Shown here piece after piece: positions 22,529 to 36,960 of a DNA stretch of 64,000 nucleotides. The notes beneath the pieces are model-generated. The model was not told the origin of the DNA and ran no database searches. It saw only the letters and a list, made by a program, of their open reading frames with translations. A program made the translations under genes and the position numbers. The stretch is taken from the NCBI RefSeq assembly GCF_040115645.1, contig NW_027096021.1, positions 62,001 to 126,000 on the forward strand. Direction: 5' to 3'. This DNA comes from Euwallacea fornicatus. Taxonomy: Eukaryota > Arthropoda > Insecta > Coleoptera > Curculionidae. The stretch's first letter is position 1, and every line of letters starts with the position of its first letter.

Positions 22529-25344
22529 TTAATCAGCTCGACGAGATTTTGAAGATGTCACAACACAACAGAATTGCATCTTGTTGAACTTCCAAGAAAA
22601 ATAGTACTTTATGTGCTCAAACACACAACTTTTGTGACTTTTCAAACTTTGAAGCTCGATAACATCGGCAAATGTGGACCAAATTTCTTAAACAAAGTGT
22701 CAAAGTAATCAACTCAACGAGATTTTGAAGATGTCACAACACATCGTGATTGCATCTTGTTGAACTTCCAAGAAAAATAGTACTTTATGTGCTCAAACAC
22801 ACAACTTTTGTGACTTTTCAAACTTTGAAGCTCGATAACTTCGGCAAATGAGGACCAAATTTGTTAAACAGAGTGTCAAATTAATCAGCTCGACGAGATT
22901 TTGAAGATGTCACAACACAACAGAATTGCATCTTGTTGAACTTCCAAGAAAAATAGTACTTTATGTGCTCAAACACACAACTTTTGTGACTTTTCAAACT
23001 TTGAAGCTCGATAACTTCAGCAAATGTGGACCAAATTTCTTAAACAAAGTGTCAAAGTAATCACCTCAACGAGATTTTGAAGATGTCACAACACATCATG
23101 ATTACATCTTGTTGAACTTCCAAGAAAAATAGTACTTTATGTGCTCAAACACACAACTTTTGTGACTTTTCAAACTTTGAAGCTCGATAACTTCGGGAAA
23201 TGTGGACCAAATTTCTTAAACAAAGTGTCAAAGTAATCAACTCAACGAGATTTTGAAGATGTCACAACAGATCGTGATTGCATCTTGTTGAACTTCCAAG
23301 AAAAATAGTACTTTATGTGCTCAAACACACAACTTTTGTGACTTTTCAAACTTTGAAGCTCGATAACTTCGGCAAATGTGGACCAAATTTCTTAAACAAA
23401 GTGTCAAAGTAATCAACTCAACGAGATTTTGAAGATGTCACAACACATCGTGATTGCATCTTGTTGAACTTCCAAGAAAAATAGTACTTTATGTGCTCAA
23501 ACACACAACTTTTGTGACTTTTCAAACTTTGAAGCTCGATAACTTCGGCAAATGTGGACCAAATTTCTTAAACAAAGTGTCAAAGTAATCACCTCAACGA
23601 GATTTTGAAGATGTCACAACACATCATGATTACGTCTTGTTGAACTTCCAAGAAAAATAGTACTTTATGTGCTCAAACACACAACTTTTGTGACTTTTCA
23701 AACTTTGAAGCTCGATAGCTTCGGTAAATGAAGACCAAATTTGTTAAACAAAGTGTCAAATTAATCAGCTCGACGAGATTTTGAATATGTCACAACACAT
23801 CATGATTACATCTTGTTGAACATCCAAGAAAAATAGTACATTATGTGCTCAAACACACAACTTGTGTGACTTTTCAAACTTTGAAACTCGATAACTTCGG
23901 CAAATGAGGACCAAATTTCCTAAACAAAGTGTCAAAGTAATCAACTCAACGAGATTTTGAAGATGTCACAACACATCGTGATTGCATCTTGTTGAACTTC
24001 CAAGAAAAATAGTACTTTATGTGCTCAAATACACAACTTGTGTGACTTTTCAAACATTGAAGCTCGATAACTTCGTCAAATGAGGACCAAATTTGTTAAA
24101 CAGAGTGTCAAATTAATCAGCTCGACGAGATTTTGAAGATGTCACAACACAACAGAATTGCATCTTGTTGAACTTCCAAGAAAAATAGTACTTTATGTGC
24201 TCAAACACACAACTTTTGTGACTTTTCAAACTTTGAAGCTCGATAACATCGGCAAATGTGGACCAAATTTCTTAAACAAAGTGTCAAAGTAATCACCTCA
24301 ACGAGATTTTGAAGATGTCACAACACATCGTAATTGCATCTTGTTGAACTTCCAAGAAAAATATTACTTTATGTGCTCAAATACACAACTTTTGTGACTT
24401 TTCAAACTTTGAAGCTCGATAACTTCGGCAAATGTGGACCAAATTTCTTAAACAAAGTGTCAAAGTAATCACCTCAACGAGATTTTGAAGATGTCACAAC
24501 ACATCGTGATTGCATCTTGTTGAACTTCCAAGAAAAATAGTACTTTATGTGCTCAAATACACAACTTTTGTGACTTTTCAAACTTTGAAGCTCGATAACT
24601 TCGGCAAATGTGGACCAAATTTCTTAAACAAAGTGTCAAAGTAATCAACTCAACGAGATTTTGAAGATGTCACAACACATCGTGATTGCATCTTGTTGAA
24701 CTTCCAAGAAAAATAGTACTTTATGTGCTCAAACACACAACTTTTGTGACTTTTCAAACTTTGAAGCTCGATAACTTCGGCAAATGAGGACCAAATTTGT
24801 TAAACAGAGTGTCAAATTAATTAGCTCGACGAGATTTTGAAGATGTCACAACACAACAGAATTGCATCTTGTTGAACTTCCAAGAAAAATAGTACTTTAT
24901 GTGCTCAAACACACAACTTTTGTGACTTTTCAAACTTTGAAGCTCGATAACATCGGCAAATGTGGACCAAATTTCTTAAACAAAGTGTCAAAGTAATCAG
25001 CTCGACGAGATGTTGAATATGTCACAACACATCATGATTACATCTTGTTGAACATCCAAGAAAAATAGTACTTTATGTGCTCAAACACACAACTTGTGTG
25101 ACTTTTCAAACTTTGAAGCTCGATAACTTCGGCAAATGAAGACCAAATTTGTTAAACAAAGTGTCAAATTAATCACCTCAACGCGATTTTGAAGATGTCA
25201 CAACACATCATGATTACATCTTGTTGAACTTCCAAGAAAAATAGTACTTTATGTGCTCAAACACACAACTTGTGTGACTTTTCAAACTTTGAAGCTCGAT
25301 AACTTCGGCAAATGAGGACCAAATTTGTTAAACAGAGTGTCAAA
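22529..25344 (+). repeat. Shortened relative of the 25-monomer unit (16 monomers)
   Basis: The order parallels 14433-17600 (18 monomers) but is two monomers shorter. Shared marks: TTCAGCAAATG (about 23017), CAGATCG, AGCTTCGGTAAATG (23717), TTTGAAACTCG, CAAACATTGAAG with CGTCAAATG, CGTAATTG, TTAATTAG, GATGTTG and CAACGCG, ending at the subtype monomer 25345. Missing is the pair at 15841-16192 (CGTCAAATG, then CAAAATTTGAAG). Two monomers near 14961-15312 appear fused (CATGATTAC directly with GGGAAATG), and a CAACTC monomer is added at 23409. ATATTACTTT near 24362 is a new variant that spreads in later blocks. Confidence 0.75.
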
Positions 25345-27456
25345 TTAATCAGCTCGATGAGTACTTTAACATGACACAACACATCAGAATTGCATCTTGT
25401 TGAACTTCCAAGAAAAATAGTACTTTATGTGCTCAAACACACAACTTGTGTGACTTTTCAAACTTTGAAGCTCGATAACTTCGGCAAATGAGGACCAAAT
25501 TTGTTAAACAAAGTGTCAAAGTAATCAACTCAACGAGATTTTGAAGATGTCACAACACATCGTGATTGCATCTTGTTGAACTTCCAAGAAAAATAGTACT
25601 TTATGTGCTCAAACACACAACTTTTGTGACTTTTCAAACTTTGAAGCTCGATAACTTCGGCAAATGAGGACCAAATTTGTTAAACAGAGTGTCAAATTAA
25701 TCAGCTCGACGAGATTTTGAAGATGTCACAACACATCGTGATTGCATCTTGTTGAACTTCCAAGAAAAATAGTACTTTATGTGCTCAAACACACAACTTT
25801 TGTGACTTTTCAAACTTTGAAGCTCGATAACTTCGGCAAATGAGGACCAAATTTGTTAAACAGAGTGTCAAATTAATCAGCTCGACGAGATTTTGAAGAT
25901 GTCACAACACAACAGAATTGCATCTTGTTGAACTTCCAAGAAAAATAGTACTTTATGTGCTCAAACACACAACTTGTGTGACTTTTCAAACATTGAAGCT
26001 CGATAACTTCGTCAAATGAGGACCAAATTTGTTAAACAGAGTGTCAAATTAATCAGCTCGACGAGATTTTGAAGATGTCACAACACATCGTGATTGCATC
26101 TTGTTGAACTTCCAAGAAAAATAGTACTTTATGTGCTCAAACACACAACTTGTGTGACTTTTCAAACATTGAAGCTCGATAACTTCGTCAAATGAGGACC
26201 AAATTTGTTAAACAGAGTGTCAAATTAATCAGCTCGACGAGATTTTGAAGATGTCACAACACATCGTGATTGCATCTTGTTGAACTTCCAAGAAAAATAG
26301 TACTTTATGTGCTCAAACACACAACTTTTGTGACTTTTCAAACTTTGAAGCTCGATAACATCGGCAAATGTGGACCAAATTTCTTAAACAAAGTGTCAAA
26401 GTAATCACCTCAACGAGATTTTGAAGATGTCACAACACATCGTAATTGCATCTTGTTGAACTTCCAAGAAAAATATTACTTTATGTGCTCAAATACACAA
26501 CTTTTGTGACTTTTCAAACTTTGAAGCTCGATAACTTCGGCAAATGTGGACCAAATTTCTTAAACAAAGTGTCAAAGTAATCACCTCAACGAGATTTTGA
26601 AGATGTCACAACACATCGTGATTGCATCTTGTTGAACTTCCAAGAAAAATAGTACTTTATGTGCTCAAATACACAACTTTTGTGACTTTTCAAACTTTGA
26701 AGCTCGATAACTTCGGCAAATGTGGACCAAATTTCTTAAACAAAGTGTCAAAGTAATCAACTCAACGAGATTTTGAAGATGTCACAACACATCGTGATTG
26801 CATCTTGTTGAACTTCCAAGAAAAATAGTACTTTATGTGCTCAAACACACAACTTTTGTGACTTTTCAAACTTTGAAGCTCGATAACTTCGGCAAATGAG
26901 GACCAAATTTGTTAAACAGAGTGTCAAATTAATTAGCTCGACGAGATTTTGAAGATGTCACAACACAACAGAATTGCATCTTGTTGAACTTCCAAGAAAA
27001 ATAGTACTTTATGTGCTCAAACACACAACTTGTGTGACTTTTCAAACTTTGAAGCTCGATAACATCGGCAAATGTGGACCAAATTTCTTAAACAAAGTGT
27101 CAAAGTAATCAGCTCGACGAGATGTTGAATATGTCACAACACATCATGATTACATCTTGTTGAACATCCAAGAAAAATAGTACTTTATGTGCTCAAACAC
27201 ACAACTTGTGTGACTTTTCAAACTTTGAAGCTCGATAACTTCGGCAAATGAAGACCAAATTTGTTAAACAAAGTGTCAAATTAATCACCTCAACGCGATT
27301 TTGAAGATGTCACAACACATCATGATTACATCTTGTTGAACTTCCAAGAAAAATAGTACTTTATGTGCTCAAACACACAACTTGTGTGACTTTTCAAACT
27401 TTGAAGCTCGATAACTTCGGCAAATGAGGACCAAATTTGTTAAACAGAGTGTCAAA
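25345..27456 (+). repeat. 12-monomer block between subtype landmarks
   Basis: Twelve monomers bounded by GAGTACTTTAACATG copies at 25345 and 27457. Order: subtype; CAACTC; CGTGATTG with GAGG; ACAACAG with CATTGAAG and CGTCAAATG; CGTGATTG with CATTGAAG and CGTCAAATG; CGTGATTG with ATAACATCGG; CGTAATTG with ATATTACTTT; two CGTGATTG monomers; TTAATTAG; GATGTTG; CAACGCG. The last six or so monomers are shared with the 13-mer that follows. The middle part reappears at about 39240-40832 (displacement 76 monomers). Confidence 0.8.
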
Positions 27457-29744
27457 TTAATCAGCTCGATGAGTACTTTAACATGACACAACACATCAGA
27501 ATTGCATCTTGTTGAACTTCCAAGAAAAATAGTACTTTATGTGCTCAAACACACAACTTGAGTGACTTTTCAAACTTTGAAGCTCGATAACTTCGGCAAA
27601 TGAGGACCAAATTTGTTAAACAAAGTGTCAAAGTAATCAACTCAACGAGATTTTGAAGATGTCACAACACATCGTGATTGCATCTTGTTGAACTTCCAAG
27701 AAAAATAGTACTTTAGGTGCTCAAACACACAACTTTTGTGACTTTTCAAACTTTGAAGCTCGATAACTTCGGCAAATGAGGACCAAATTTGTTAAACAGA
27801 GTGTCAAATTAATCAGCTCGACGAGATTTTGAAGATGTCACAACACAACAGAATTGCATCTTGTTGAACTTCCAAGAAAAATAGTACTTTATGTGCTCAA
27901 ACACACAACTTTTGTGACTTTTCAAACTTTGAAGCTCGATAACATCGGCAAATGTGGACCAAATTTCTTAAACAAAGTGTCAAAGTAATCAACTCAACGA
28001 GATTTTGAAGATGTCACAACACATCGTGATTGCATCTTGTTGAACTTCCAAGAAAAATAGTACTTTATGTGCTCAAATACACAACTTGTGTGACTTTTCA
28101 AACTTTGAAGCTCGATAACTTCGTCAAATGAGGACCAAATTTGTTAAACAGAGTGTCAAATTAATCAGCTCGACGAGATTTTGAAGATGTCACAACACAA
28201 CAGAATTGCATCTTGTTGAACTTCCAAGAAAAATAGTACTTTATGTGCTCAAACACACAACTTTTGTGACTTTTCAAACTTTGAAGCTCGATAACATCGG
28301 CAAATGTGGACCAAATTTCTTAAACAAAGTGTCAAAGTAATCACCTCAACGAGATTTTGAAGATGTCACAACACATCGTAATTGCATCTTGTTGAACTTC
28401 CAAGAAAAATAGTACTTTATGTGCTCAAATACACAACTTTTGTGACTTTTCAAACTTTGAAGCTCGATAACTTCGGCAAATGTGGACCAAATTTCTTAAA
28501 CAAAGTGTCAAAGTAATCACCTCAACGAGATTTTGAAGATGTCACAACACATCGTGATTGCATCTTGTTGAACTTCCAAGAAAAATAGTACTTTATGTGC
28601 TCAAACACACAACTTTTGTGACTTTTCAAACTTTGAAGCTCGATAACATCGGCAAATGTGGACCAAATTTCTTAAACAAAGTGTCAAAGTAATCACCTCA
28701 ACGAGATTTTGAAGATGTCACAACACATCGTAATTGCATCTTGTTGAACTTCCAAGAAAAATATTACTTTATGTGCTCAAATACACAACTTTTGTGACTT
28801 TTCAAACTTTGAAGCTCGATAACTTCGGCAAATGTGGACCAAATTTCTTAAACAAAGTGTCAAAGTAATCACCTCAACGAGATTTTGAAGATGTCACAAC
28901 ACATCGTGATTGCATCTTGTTGAACTTCCAAGAAAAATAGTACTTTATGTGCTCAAATACACAACTTTTGTGACTTTTCAAACTTTGAAGCTCGATAACT
29001 TCGGCAAATGTGGACCAAATTTCTTAAACAAAGTGTCAAAGTAATCAACTCAACGAGATTTTGAAGATGTCACAACACATCGTGATTGCATCTTGTTGAA
29101 CTTCCAAGAAAAATAGTACTTTATGTGCTCAAACACACAACTTTTGTGACTTTTCAAACTTTGAAGCTCGATAACTTCGGCAAATGAGGACCAAATTTGT
29201 TAAACAGAGTGTCAAATTAATTAGCTCGACGAGATTTTGAAGATGTCACAACACAACAGAATTGCATCTTGTTGAACTTCCAAGAAAAATAGTACTTTAT
29301 GTGCTCAAACACACAACTTTTGTGACTTTTCAAACTTTGAAGCTCGATAACATCGGCAAATGTGGACCAAATTTCTTAAACAAAGTGTCAAAGTAATCAG
29401 CTCGACGAGATGTTGAATATGTCACAACACATCATGATTACATCTTGTTGAACATCCAAGAAAAATAGTACTTTATGTGCTCAAACACACAACTTGTGTG
29501 ACTTTTCAAACTTTGAAGCTCGATAACTTCGGCAAATGAAGACCAAATTTGTTAAACAAAGTGTCAAATTAATCACCTCAACGCGATTTTGAAGATGTCA
29601 CAACACATCATGATTACATCTTGTTGAACTTCCAAGAAAAATAGTACTTTATGTGCTCAAACACACAACTTGTGTGACTTTTCAAACTTTGAAGCTCGAT
29701 AACTTCGGCAAATGAGGACCAAATTTGTTAAACAGAGTGTCAAA
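27457..29744 (+). repeat. 13-monomer higher-order repeat, unit 1 (2288 bp)
   Basis: Begins with the GAGTACTTTAACATG monomer carrying the private change ACAACTTGAGTG, then a monomer with CTTTAGGTGCTC, followed by ACAACAG, CGTCAAATG, ACAACAG, CGTAATTG, CGTGATTG, CGTAATTG with ATATTACTTT, CGTGATTG, CAACTC, TTAATTAG, GATGTTG and CAACGCG. The same order and both private changes are present in 29745-32032 and again in 40833-43120. Confidence 0.9.
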
Positions 29745-32032
29745 TTAATCAGCTCGATGAGTACTTTAACATGACACAACACATCAGAATTGCATCTTGT
29801 TGAACTTCCAAGAAAAATAGTACTTTATGTGCTCAAACACACAACTTGAGTGACTTTTCAAACTTTGAAGCTCGATAACTTCGGCAAATGAGGACCAAAT
29901 TTGTTAAACAAAGTGTCAAAGTAATCAACTCAACGAGATTTTGAAGATGTCACAACACATCGTGATTGCATCTTGTTGAACTTCCAAGAAAAATAGTACT
30001 TTAGGTGCTCAAACACACAACTTTTGTGACTTTTCAAACTTTGAAGCTCGATAACTTCGGCAAATGAGGACCAAATTTGTTAAACAGAGTGTCAAATTAA
30101 TCAGCTCGACGAGATTTTGAAGATGTCACAACACAACAGAATTGCATCTTGTTGAACTTCCAAGAAAAATAGTACTTTATGTGCTCAAACACACAACTTT
30201 TGTGACTTTTCAAACTTTGAAGCTCGATAACATCGGCAAATGTGGACCAAATTTCTTAAACAAAGTGTCAAAGTAATCAACTCAACGAGATTTTGAAGAT
30301 GTCACAACACATCGTGATTGCATCTTGTTGAACTTCCAAGAAAAATAGTACTTTATGTGCTCAAATACACAACTTGTGTGACTTTTCAAACTTTGAAGCT
30401 CGATAACTTCGTCAAATGAGGACCAAATTTGTTAAACAGAGTGTCAAATTAATCAGCTCGACGAGATTTTGAAGATGTCACAACACAACAGAATTGCATC
30501 TTGTTGAACTTCCAAGAAAAATAGTACTTTATGTGCTCAAACACACAACTTTTGTGACTTTTCAAACTTTGAAGCTCGATAACATCGGCAAATGTGGACC
30601 AAATTTCTTAAACAAAGTGTCAAAGTAATCACCTCAACGAGATTTTGAAGATGTCACAACACATCGTAATTGCATCTTGTTGAACTTCCAAGAAAAATAG
30701 TACTTTATGTGCTCAAATACACAACTTTTGTGACTTTTCAAACTTTGAAGCTCGATAACTTCGGCAAATGTGGACCAAATTTCTTAAACAAAGTGTCAAA
30801 GTAATCACCTCAACGAGATTTTGAAGATGTCACAACACATCGTGATTGCATCTTGTTGAACTTCCAAGAAAAATAGTACTTTATGTGCTCAAACACACAA
30901 CTTTTGTGACTTTTCAAACTTTGAAGCTCGATAACATCGGCAAATGTGGACCAAATTTCTTAAACAAAGTGTCAAAGTAATCACCTCAACGAGATTTTGA
31001 AGATGTCACAACACATCGTAATTGCATCTTGTTGAACTTCCAAGAAAAATATTACTTTATGTGCTCAAATACACAACTTTTGTGACTTTTCAAACTTTGA
31101 AGCTCGATAACTTCGGCAAATGTGGACCAAATTTCTTAAACAAAGTGTCAAAGTAATCACCTCAACGAGATTTTGAAGATGTCACAACACATCGTGATTG
31201 CATCTTGTTGAACTTCCAAGAAAAATAGTACTTTATGTGCTCAAATACACAACTTTTGTGACTTTTCAAACTTTGAAGCTCGATAACTTCGGCAAATGTG
31301 GACCAAATTTCTTAAACAAAGTGTCAAAGTAATCAACTCAACGAGATTTTGAAGATGTCACAACACATCGTGATTGCATCTTGTTGAACTTCCAAGAAAA
31401 ATAGTACTTTATGTGCTCAAACACACAACTTTTGTGACTTTTCAAACTTTGAAGCTCGATAACTTCGGCAAATGAGGACCAAATTTGTTAAACAGAGTGT
31501 CAAATTAATTAGCTCGACGAGATTTTGAAGATGTCACAACACAACAGAATTGCATCTTGTTGAACTTCCAAGAAAAATAGTACTTTATGTGCTCAAACAC
31601 ACAACTTTTGTGACTTTTCAAACTTTGAAGCTCGATAACATCGGCAAATGTGGACCAAATTTCTTAAACAAAGTGTCAAAGTAATCAGCTCGACGAGATG
31701 TTGAATATGTCACAACACATCATGATTACATCTTGTTGAACATCCAAGAAAAATAGTACTTTATGTGCTCAAACACACAACTTGTGTGACTTTTCAAACT
31801 TTGAAGCTCGATAACTTCGGCAAATGAAGACCAAATTTGTTAAACAAAGTGTCAAATTAATCACCTCAACGCGATTTTGAAGATGTCACAACACATCATG
31901 ATTACATCTTGTTGAACTTCCAAGAAAAATAGTACTTTATGTGCTCAAACACACAACTTGTGTGACTTTTCAAACTTTGAAGCTCGATAACTTCGGCAAA
32001 TGAGGACCAAATTTGTTAAACAGAGTGTCAAA
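29745..32032 (+). repeat. 13-monomer higher-order repeat, unit 2 (2288 bp)
   Basis: Direct tandem copy of unit 1; I found no difference at any diagnostic base checked (CTTGAGTG, TTAGGTGC, both CGTAATTG monomers, ATATTACTTT, TTAATTAG, GATGTTG, CAACGCG). The next subtype monomer (32033) lacks CTTGAGTG, so the 13-mer period stops there. With the displaced copy at 40833-43120, this is the most faithfully repeated unit in the window and likely the most recent expansion. Confidence 0.9.
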
Positions 32033-35000
32033 TTAATCAGCTCGATGAGTACTTTAACATGACACAACACATCAGAATTGCATCTTGTTGAACTTCCAAG
32101 AAAAATAGTACTTTATGTGCTCAAACACACAACTTGTGTGACTTTTCAAACTTTGAAGCTCGATAACTTCGGCAAATGAGGACCAAATTTGTTAAACAAA
32201 GTGTCAAAGTAATCAACTCAACGAGATTTTGAAGATGTCACAACACATCGTGATTGCATCTTGTTGAACTTCCAAGAAAAATAGTACTTTATGTGCTCAA
32301 ATACACAACTTTTGTGACTTTTCAAACTTTGAAGCTCGATAACTTCGGCAAATGTGGACCAAATTTCTTAAACAAAGTGTCAAAGTAATCACCTCAACGA
32401 GATTTTGAAGATGTCACAACACATCGTGATTGCATCTTGTTGAACTTCCAAGAAAAATAGTACTTTATGTGCTCAAATACACAACTTTTGTGACTTTTCA
32501 AACTTTGAAGCTCGATAACTTCGGCAAATGTGGACCAAATTTCTTAAACAAAGTGTCAAAGTAATCACCTCAACGAGATTTTGAAGATGTCACAACACAT
32601 CGTGATTGCATCTTGTTGAACTTCCCAGAAAAATAGTACTTTATGTGCTCAAATACACAACTTTTGTGACTTTTCAAACTTTGAAGCTCGATAACTTCGT
32701 CAAATGAGGACCAAATTTGTTAAACAGAGTGTCAAATTAATCAGCTCGACGAGATTTTGAAGATGTCACAACACAACAGAATTGCATCTTGTTGAACTTC
32801 CAAGAAAAATAGTACTTTATGTGCTCAAACACACAACTTTTGTGACTTTTCAAACTTTGAAGCTCGATAACTTCGGCAAATGAGGACCAAATTTGTTAAA
32901 CAGAGTGTCAAATTAATCAGCTCGACGAGATTTTGAAGATGTCACAACACAACAGAATTGCATCTTGTTGAACTTCCAAGAAAAATAGTACTTTATGTGC
33001 TCAAACACACAACTTTTGTGACTTTTCAAACTTTGAAGCTCGATAACTTCGGCAAATGAGGACCAAATTTGTTAAACAAAGTGTCAAAGTAATCAACTCA
33101 ACGAGATTTTGAAGATGTCACAACACATCGTGATTGCATCTTGTTGAACTTCCAAGAAAAATAGTACTTTATGTGCTCAAACACACAACTTTTGTGACTT
33201 TTCAAACTTTGAAGCTCGATAACATCGGCAAATGTGGACCAAATTTCTTAAACAAAGTGTCAAAGTAATCAACTCAACGAGATTTTGAAGATGTCACAAC
33301 ACATCGTGATTGCATCTTGTTGAACTTCCAAGAAAAATAGTACTTTATGTGCTCAAATACACAACTTGTGTGACTTTTCAAACTTTGAAGCTCGATAACT
33401 TCGTCAAATGAGGACCAAATTTGTTAAACAAAGTGTCAAAGTAATCAACTCAACGAGATTTTGAAGATGTCACAACACATCGTGATTGCATCTTGTTGAA
33501 CTTCCAAGAAAAATAGTACTTTATGTGCTCAAATACACAACTTGTGTGACTTTTCAAACTTTGAAGCTCGATAACTTCGTCAAATGAGGACCAAATTTGT
33601 TAAACAGAGTGTCAAATTAATCAGCTCGACGAGATTTTGAAGATGTCACAACACATCGTGATTGCATCTTGTTGAACTTCCAAGAAAAATAGTACTTTAT
33701 GTGCTCAAATACACAACTTGTGTGACTTTTCAAACTTTGAAGCTCGATAACTTCGTCAAATGAGGACCAAATTTGTTAAACAGAGTGTCAAATTAATCAG
33801 CTCGACGAGATTTTGAAGATGTCACAACACATCGTGATTGCATCTTGTTGAACTTCCAAGAAAAATAGTACTTTATGTGCTCAAACACACAACTTTTGTG
33901 ACTTTTCAAACTTTGAAGCTCGATAACTTCGGCAAATGAGGACCAAATTTGTTAAACAGAGTGTCAAATTAATCAGCTCGACGAGATTTTGAAGATGTCA
34001 CAACACAACAGAATTGCATCTTGTTGAACTTCCAAGAAAAATAGTACTTTATGTGCTCAAACACACAACTTTTGTGACTTTTCAAACTTTGAAGCTCGAT
34101 AACTTCGGCAAATGAGGACCAAATTTGTTAAACAAAGTGTCAAAGTAATCAACTCAACGAGATTTTGAAGATGTCACAACACATCGTGATTGCATCTTGT
34201 TGAACTTCCAAGAAAAATAGTACTTTATGTGCTCAAACACACAACTTTTGTGACTTTTCAAACTTTGAAGCTCGATAACATCGGCAAATGTGGACCAAAT
34301 TTCTTAAACAAAGTGTCAAAGTAATCAACTCAACGAGATTTTGAAGATGTCACAACACATCGTGATTGCATCTTGTTGAACTTCCAAGAAAAATAGTACT
34401 TTATGTGCTCAAATACACAACTTGTGTGACTTTTCAAACTTTGAAGCTCGATAACTTCGTCAAATGAGGACCAAATTTGTTAAACAGAGTGTCAAATTAA
34501 TCAGCTCGACGAGATTTTGAAGATGTCACAACACAACAGAATTGCATCTTGTTGAACTTCCAAGAAAAATAGTACTTTATGTGCTCAAACACACAACTTT
34601 TGTGACTTTTCAAACTTTGAAGCTCGATAACTTCGGCAAATGAGGACCAAATTTGTTAAACAAAGTGTCAAAGTAATCAACTCAACGAGATTTTGAAGAT
34701 GTCACAACACATCGTGATTGCATCTTGTTGAACTTCCAAGAAAAATAGTACTTTATGTGCTCAAATACACAACTTGTGTGACTTTTCAAACTTTGAAGCT
34801 CGATAACTTCGTCAAATGAGGACCAAATTTGTTAAACAGAGTGTCAAATTAATCAGCTCGACGAGATTTTGAAGATGTCACAACACAACAGAATTGCATC
34901 TTGTTGAACTTCCAAGAAAAATAGTACTTTATGTGCTCAAACACACAACTTTTGTGACTTTTCAAACTTTGAAGCTCGATAACATCGGCAAATGTGGACC

Positions 35001-36608
35001 AAATTTCTTAAACAAAGTGTCAAAGTAATCACCTCAACGAGATTTTGAAGATGTCACAACACATCGTAATTGCATCTTGTTGAACTTCCAAGAAAAATAG
35101 TACTTTATGTGCTCAAATACACAACTTTTGTGACTTTTCAAACTTTGAAGCTCGATAACTTCGGCAAATGTGGACCAAATTTCTTAAACAAAGTGTCAAA
35201 GTAATCACCTCAACGAGATTTTGAAGATGTCACAACACATCGTGATTGCATCTTGTTGAACTTCCAAGAAAAATAGTACTTTATGTGCTCAAATACACAA
35301 CTTTTGTGACTTTTCAAACTTTGAAGCTCGATAACTTCGGCAAATGTGGACCAAATTTCTTAAACAAAGTGTCAAAGTAATCAACTCAACGAGATTTTGA
35401 AGATGTCACAACACATCGTGATTGCATCTTGTTGAACTTCCAAGAAAAATAGTACTTTATGTGCTCAAACACACAACTTTTGTGACTTTTCAAACTTTGA
35501 AGCTCGATAACTTCGGCAAATGAGGACCAAATTTGTTAAACAGAGTGTCAAATTAATCAGCTCGACGAGATTTTGAAGATGTCACAACACAACAGAATTG
35601 CATCTTGTTGAACTTCCAAGAAAAATAGTACTTTATGTGCTCAAACACACAACTTTTGTGACTTTTCAAACTTTGAAGCTCGATAACATCGGCAAATGTG
35701 GACCAAATTTCTTAAACAAAGTGTCAAAGTAATCAACTCAACGAGATTTTGAAGATGTCACAACACATCGTGATTGCATCTTGTTGAACTTCCAAGAAAA
35801 ATAGTACTTTATGTGCTCAAATACACAACTTGTGTGACTTTTCAAACTTTGAAGCTCGATAACTTCGTCAAATGAGGACCAAATTTGTTAAACAGAGTGT
35901 CAAATTAATCAGCTCGACGAGATTTTGAAGATGTCACAACACAACAGAATTGCATCTTGTTGAACTTCCAAGAAAAATAGTACTTTATGTGCTCAAACAC
36001 ACAACTTTTGTGACTTTTCAAACTTTGAAGCTCGATAACTTCGGCAAATGTGGACCAAATTTCTTAAACAAAGTGTCAAAGTAATCAACTCAACGAGATT
36101 TTGAAGATGTCACAACACATCGTGATTGCATCTTGTTGAACTTCCAAGAAAAATAGTACTTTATGTGCTCAAATACACAACTTTTGTGACTTTTCAAACT
36201 TTGAAGCTCGATAACTTCGGCAAATGTGGACCAAATTTCTTAAACAAAGTGTCAAAGTAATCAACTCAACGAGATTTTGAAGATGTCACAACACATCGTG
36301 ATTGCATCTTGTTGAACTTCCAAGAAAAATAGTACTTTATGTGCTCAAATACACAACTTTTGTGACTTTTCAAACTTTGAAGCTCGATAACTTCGGCAAA
36401 TGTGGACCAAATTTCTTAAACAAAGTGTCAAAGTAATCACCTCAACGAGATTTTGAAGATGTCACAACACATCATGATTACATCTTGTTGAACTTCCAAG
36501 AAAAATAGTACTTTATGTGCTCAAACACACAACTTTTGTGACTTTTCAAACTTTGAAGCTCGATAGCTTCGGCAAATGAAGACCAAATTTGTTAAACAAA
36601 GTGTCAAA
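32033..36608 (+). repeat. Mixed block: source of the 8-monomer unit and of distal copies
   Basis: Starts with a subtype monomer. Contains CTTCCCAGAAAAA (about 32622), two consecutive ACAACAG monomers with GAGG, and a run of three CGTCAAATG monomers (33265, 33441, 33617). The eight monomers 33617-35024 are the source order for the tandem 8-mer at 44705-47520. The stretch 35377 to about 36370 is repeated at 38017 to about 39010 (displacement 15 monomers). Most monomers carry the CGTGATTG or ACAACAG form. Confidence 0.75.
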
Positions 36609-36960
36609 TTAATCAGCTCGATGAGATTTTGAATATGTCACAACACATCATGATTACATCTTGTTGAACATCCAAGAAAAATAGTACATTATGTGCTCAA
36701 ACACACAACTTGTGTGACTTTTCAAACTTTTAAGCTCGATAACTTTGGCAAATGAAGACCAAATTTGTTAAACAAAGTGTCAAATTAATCAGCTCGATGA
36801 GATTTTGAATATGTCACAACACATCATGATTACATCTTGTTGAACTTCCAAGAAAAATAGTACTTTATGTGCTCAAACACACAACTTTTGTGACTTTTCA
36901 AACTTTGAAGCTCGATAACATCGGCAAATGTGGACCAAATTTCTTAAACAAAGTGTCAAA
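36609..36960 (+). repeat. Pair of junction monomers with CGATGAG
   Basis: Monomers 36609 and 36785 both read CAGCTCGATGAGATTTTGAATATG, a form with the CpG at position 14 lost but without the TACTTTAACATG block. The first also has the private CAAACTTTTAAGCTCG and ATAACTTTGG; the second joins this start to a CATGATTAC/ATAACATCGG body. They separate the CGTGATTG-rich block from a copy of about 31560-32690 and look like products of exchange between unlike monomers. Confidence 0.65.
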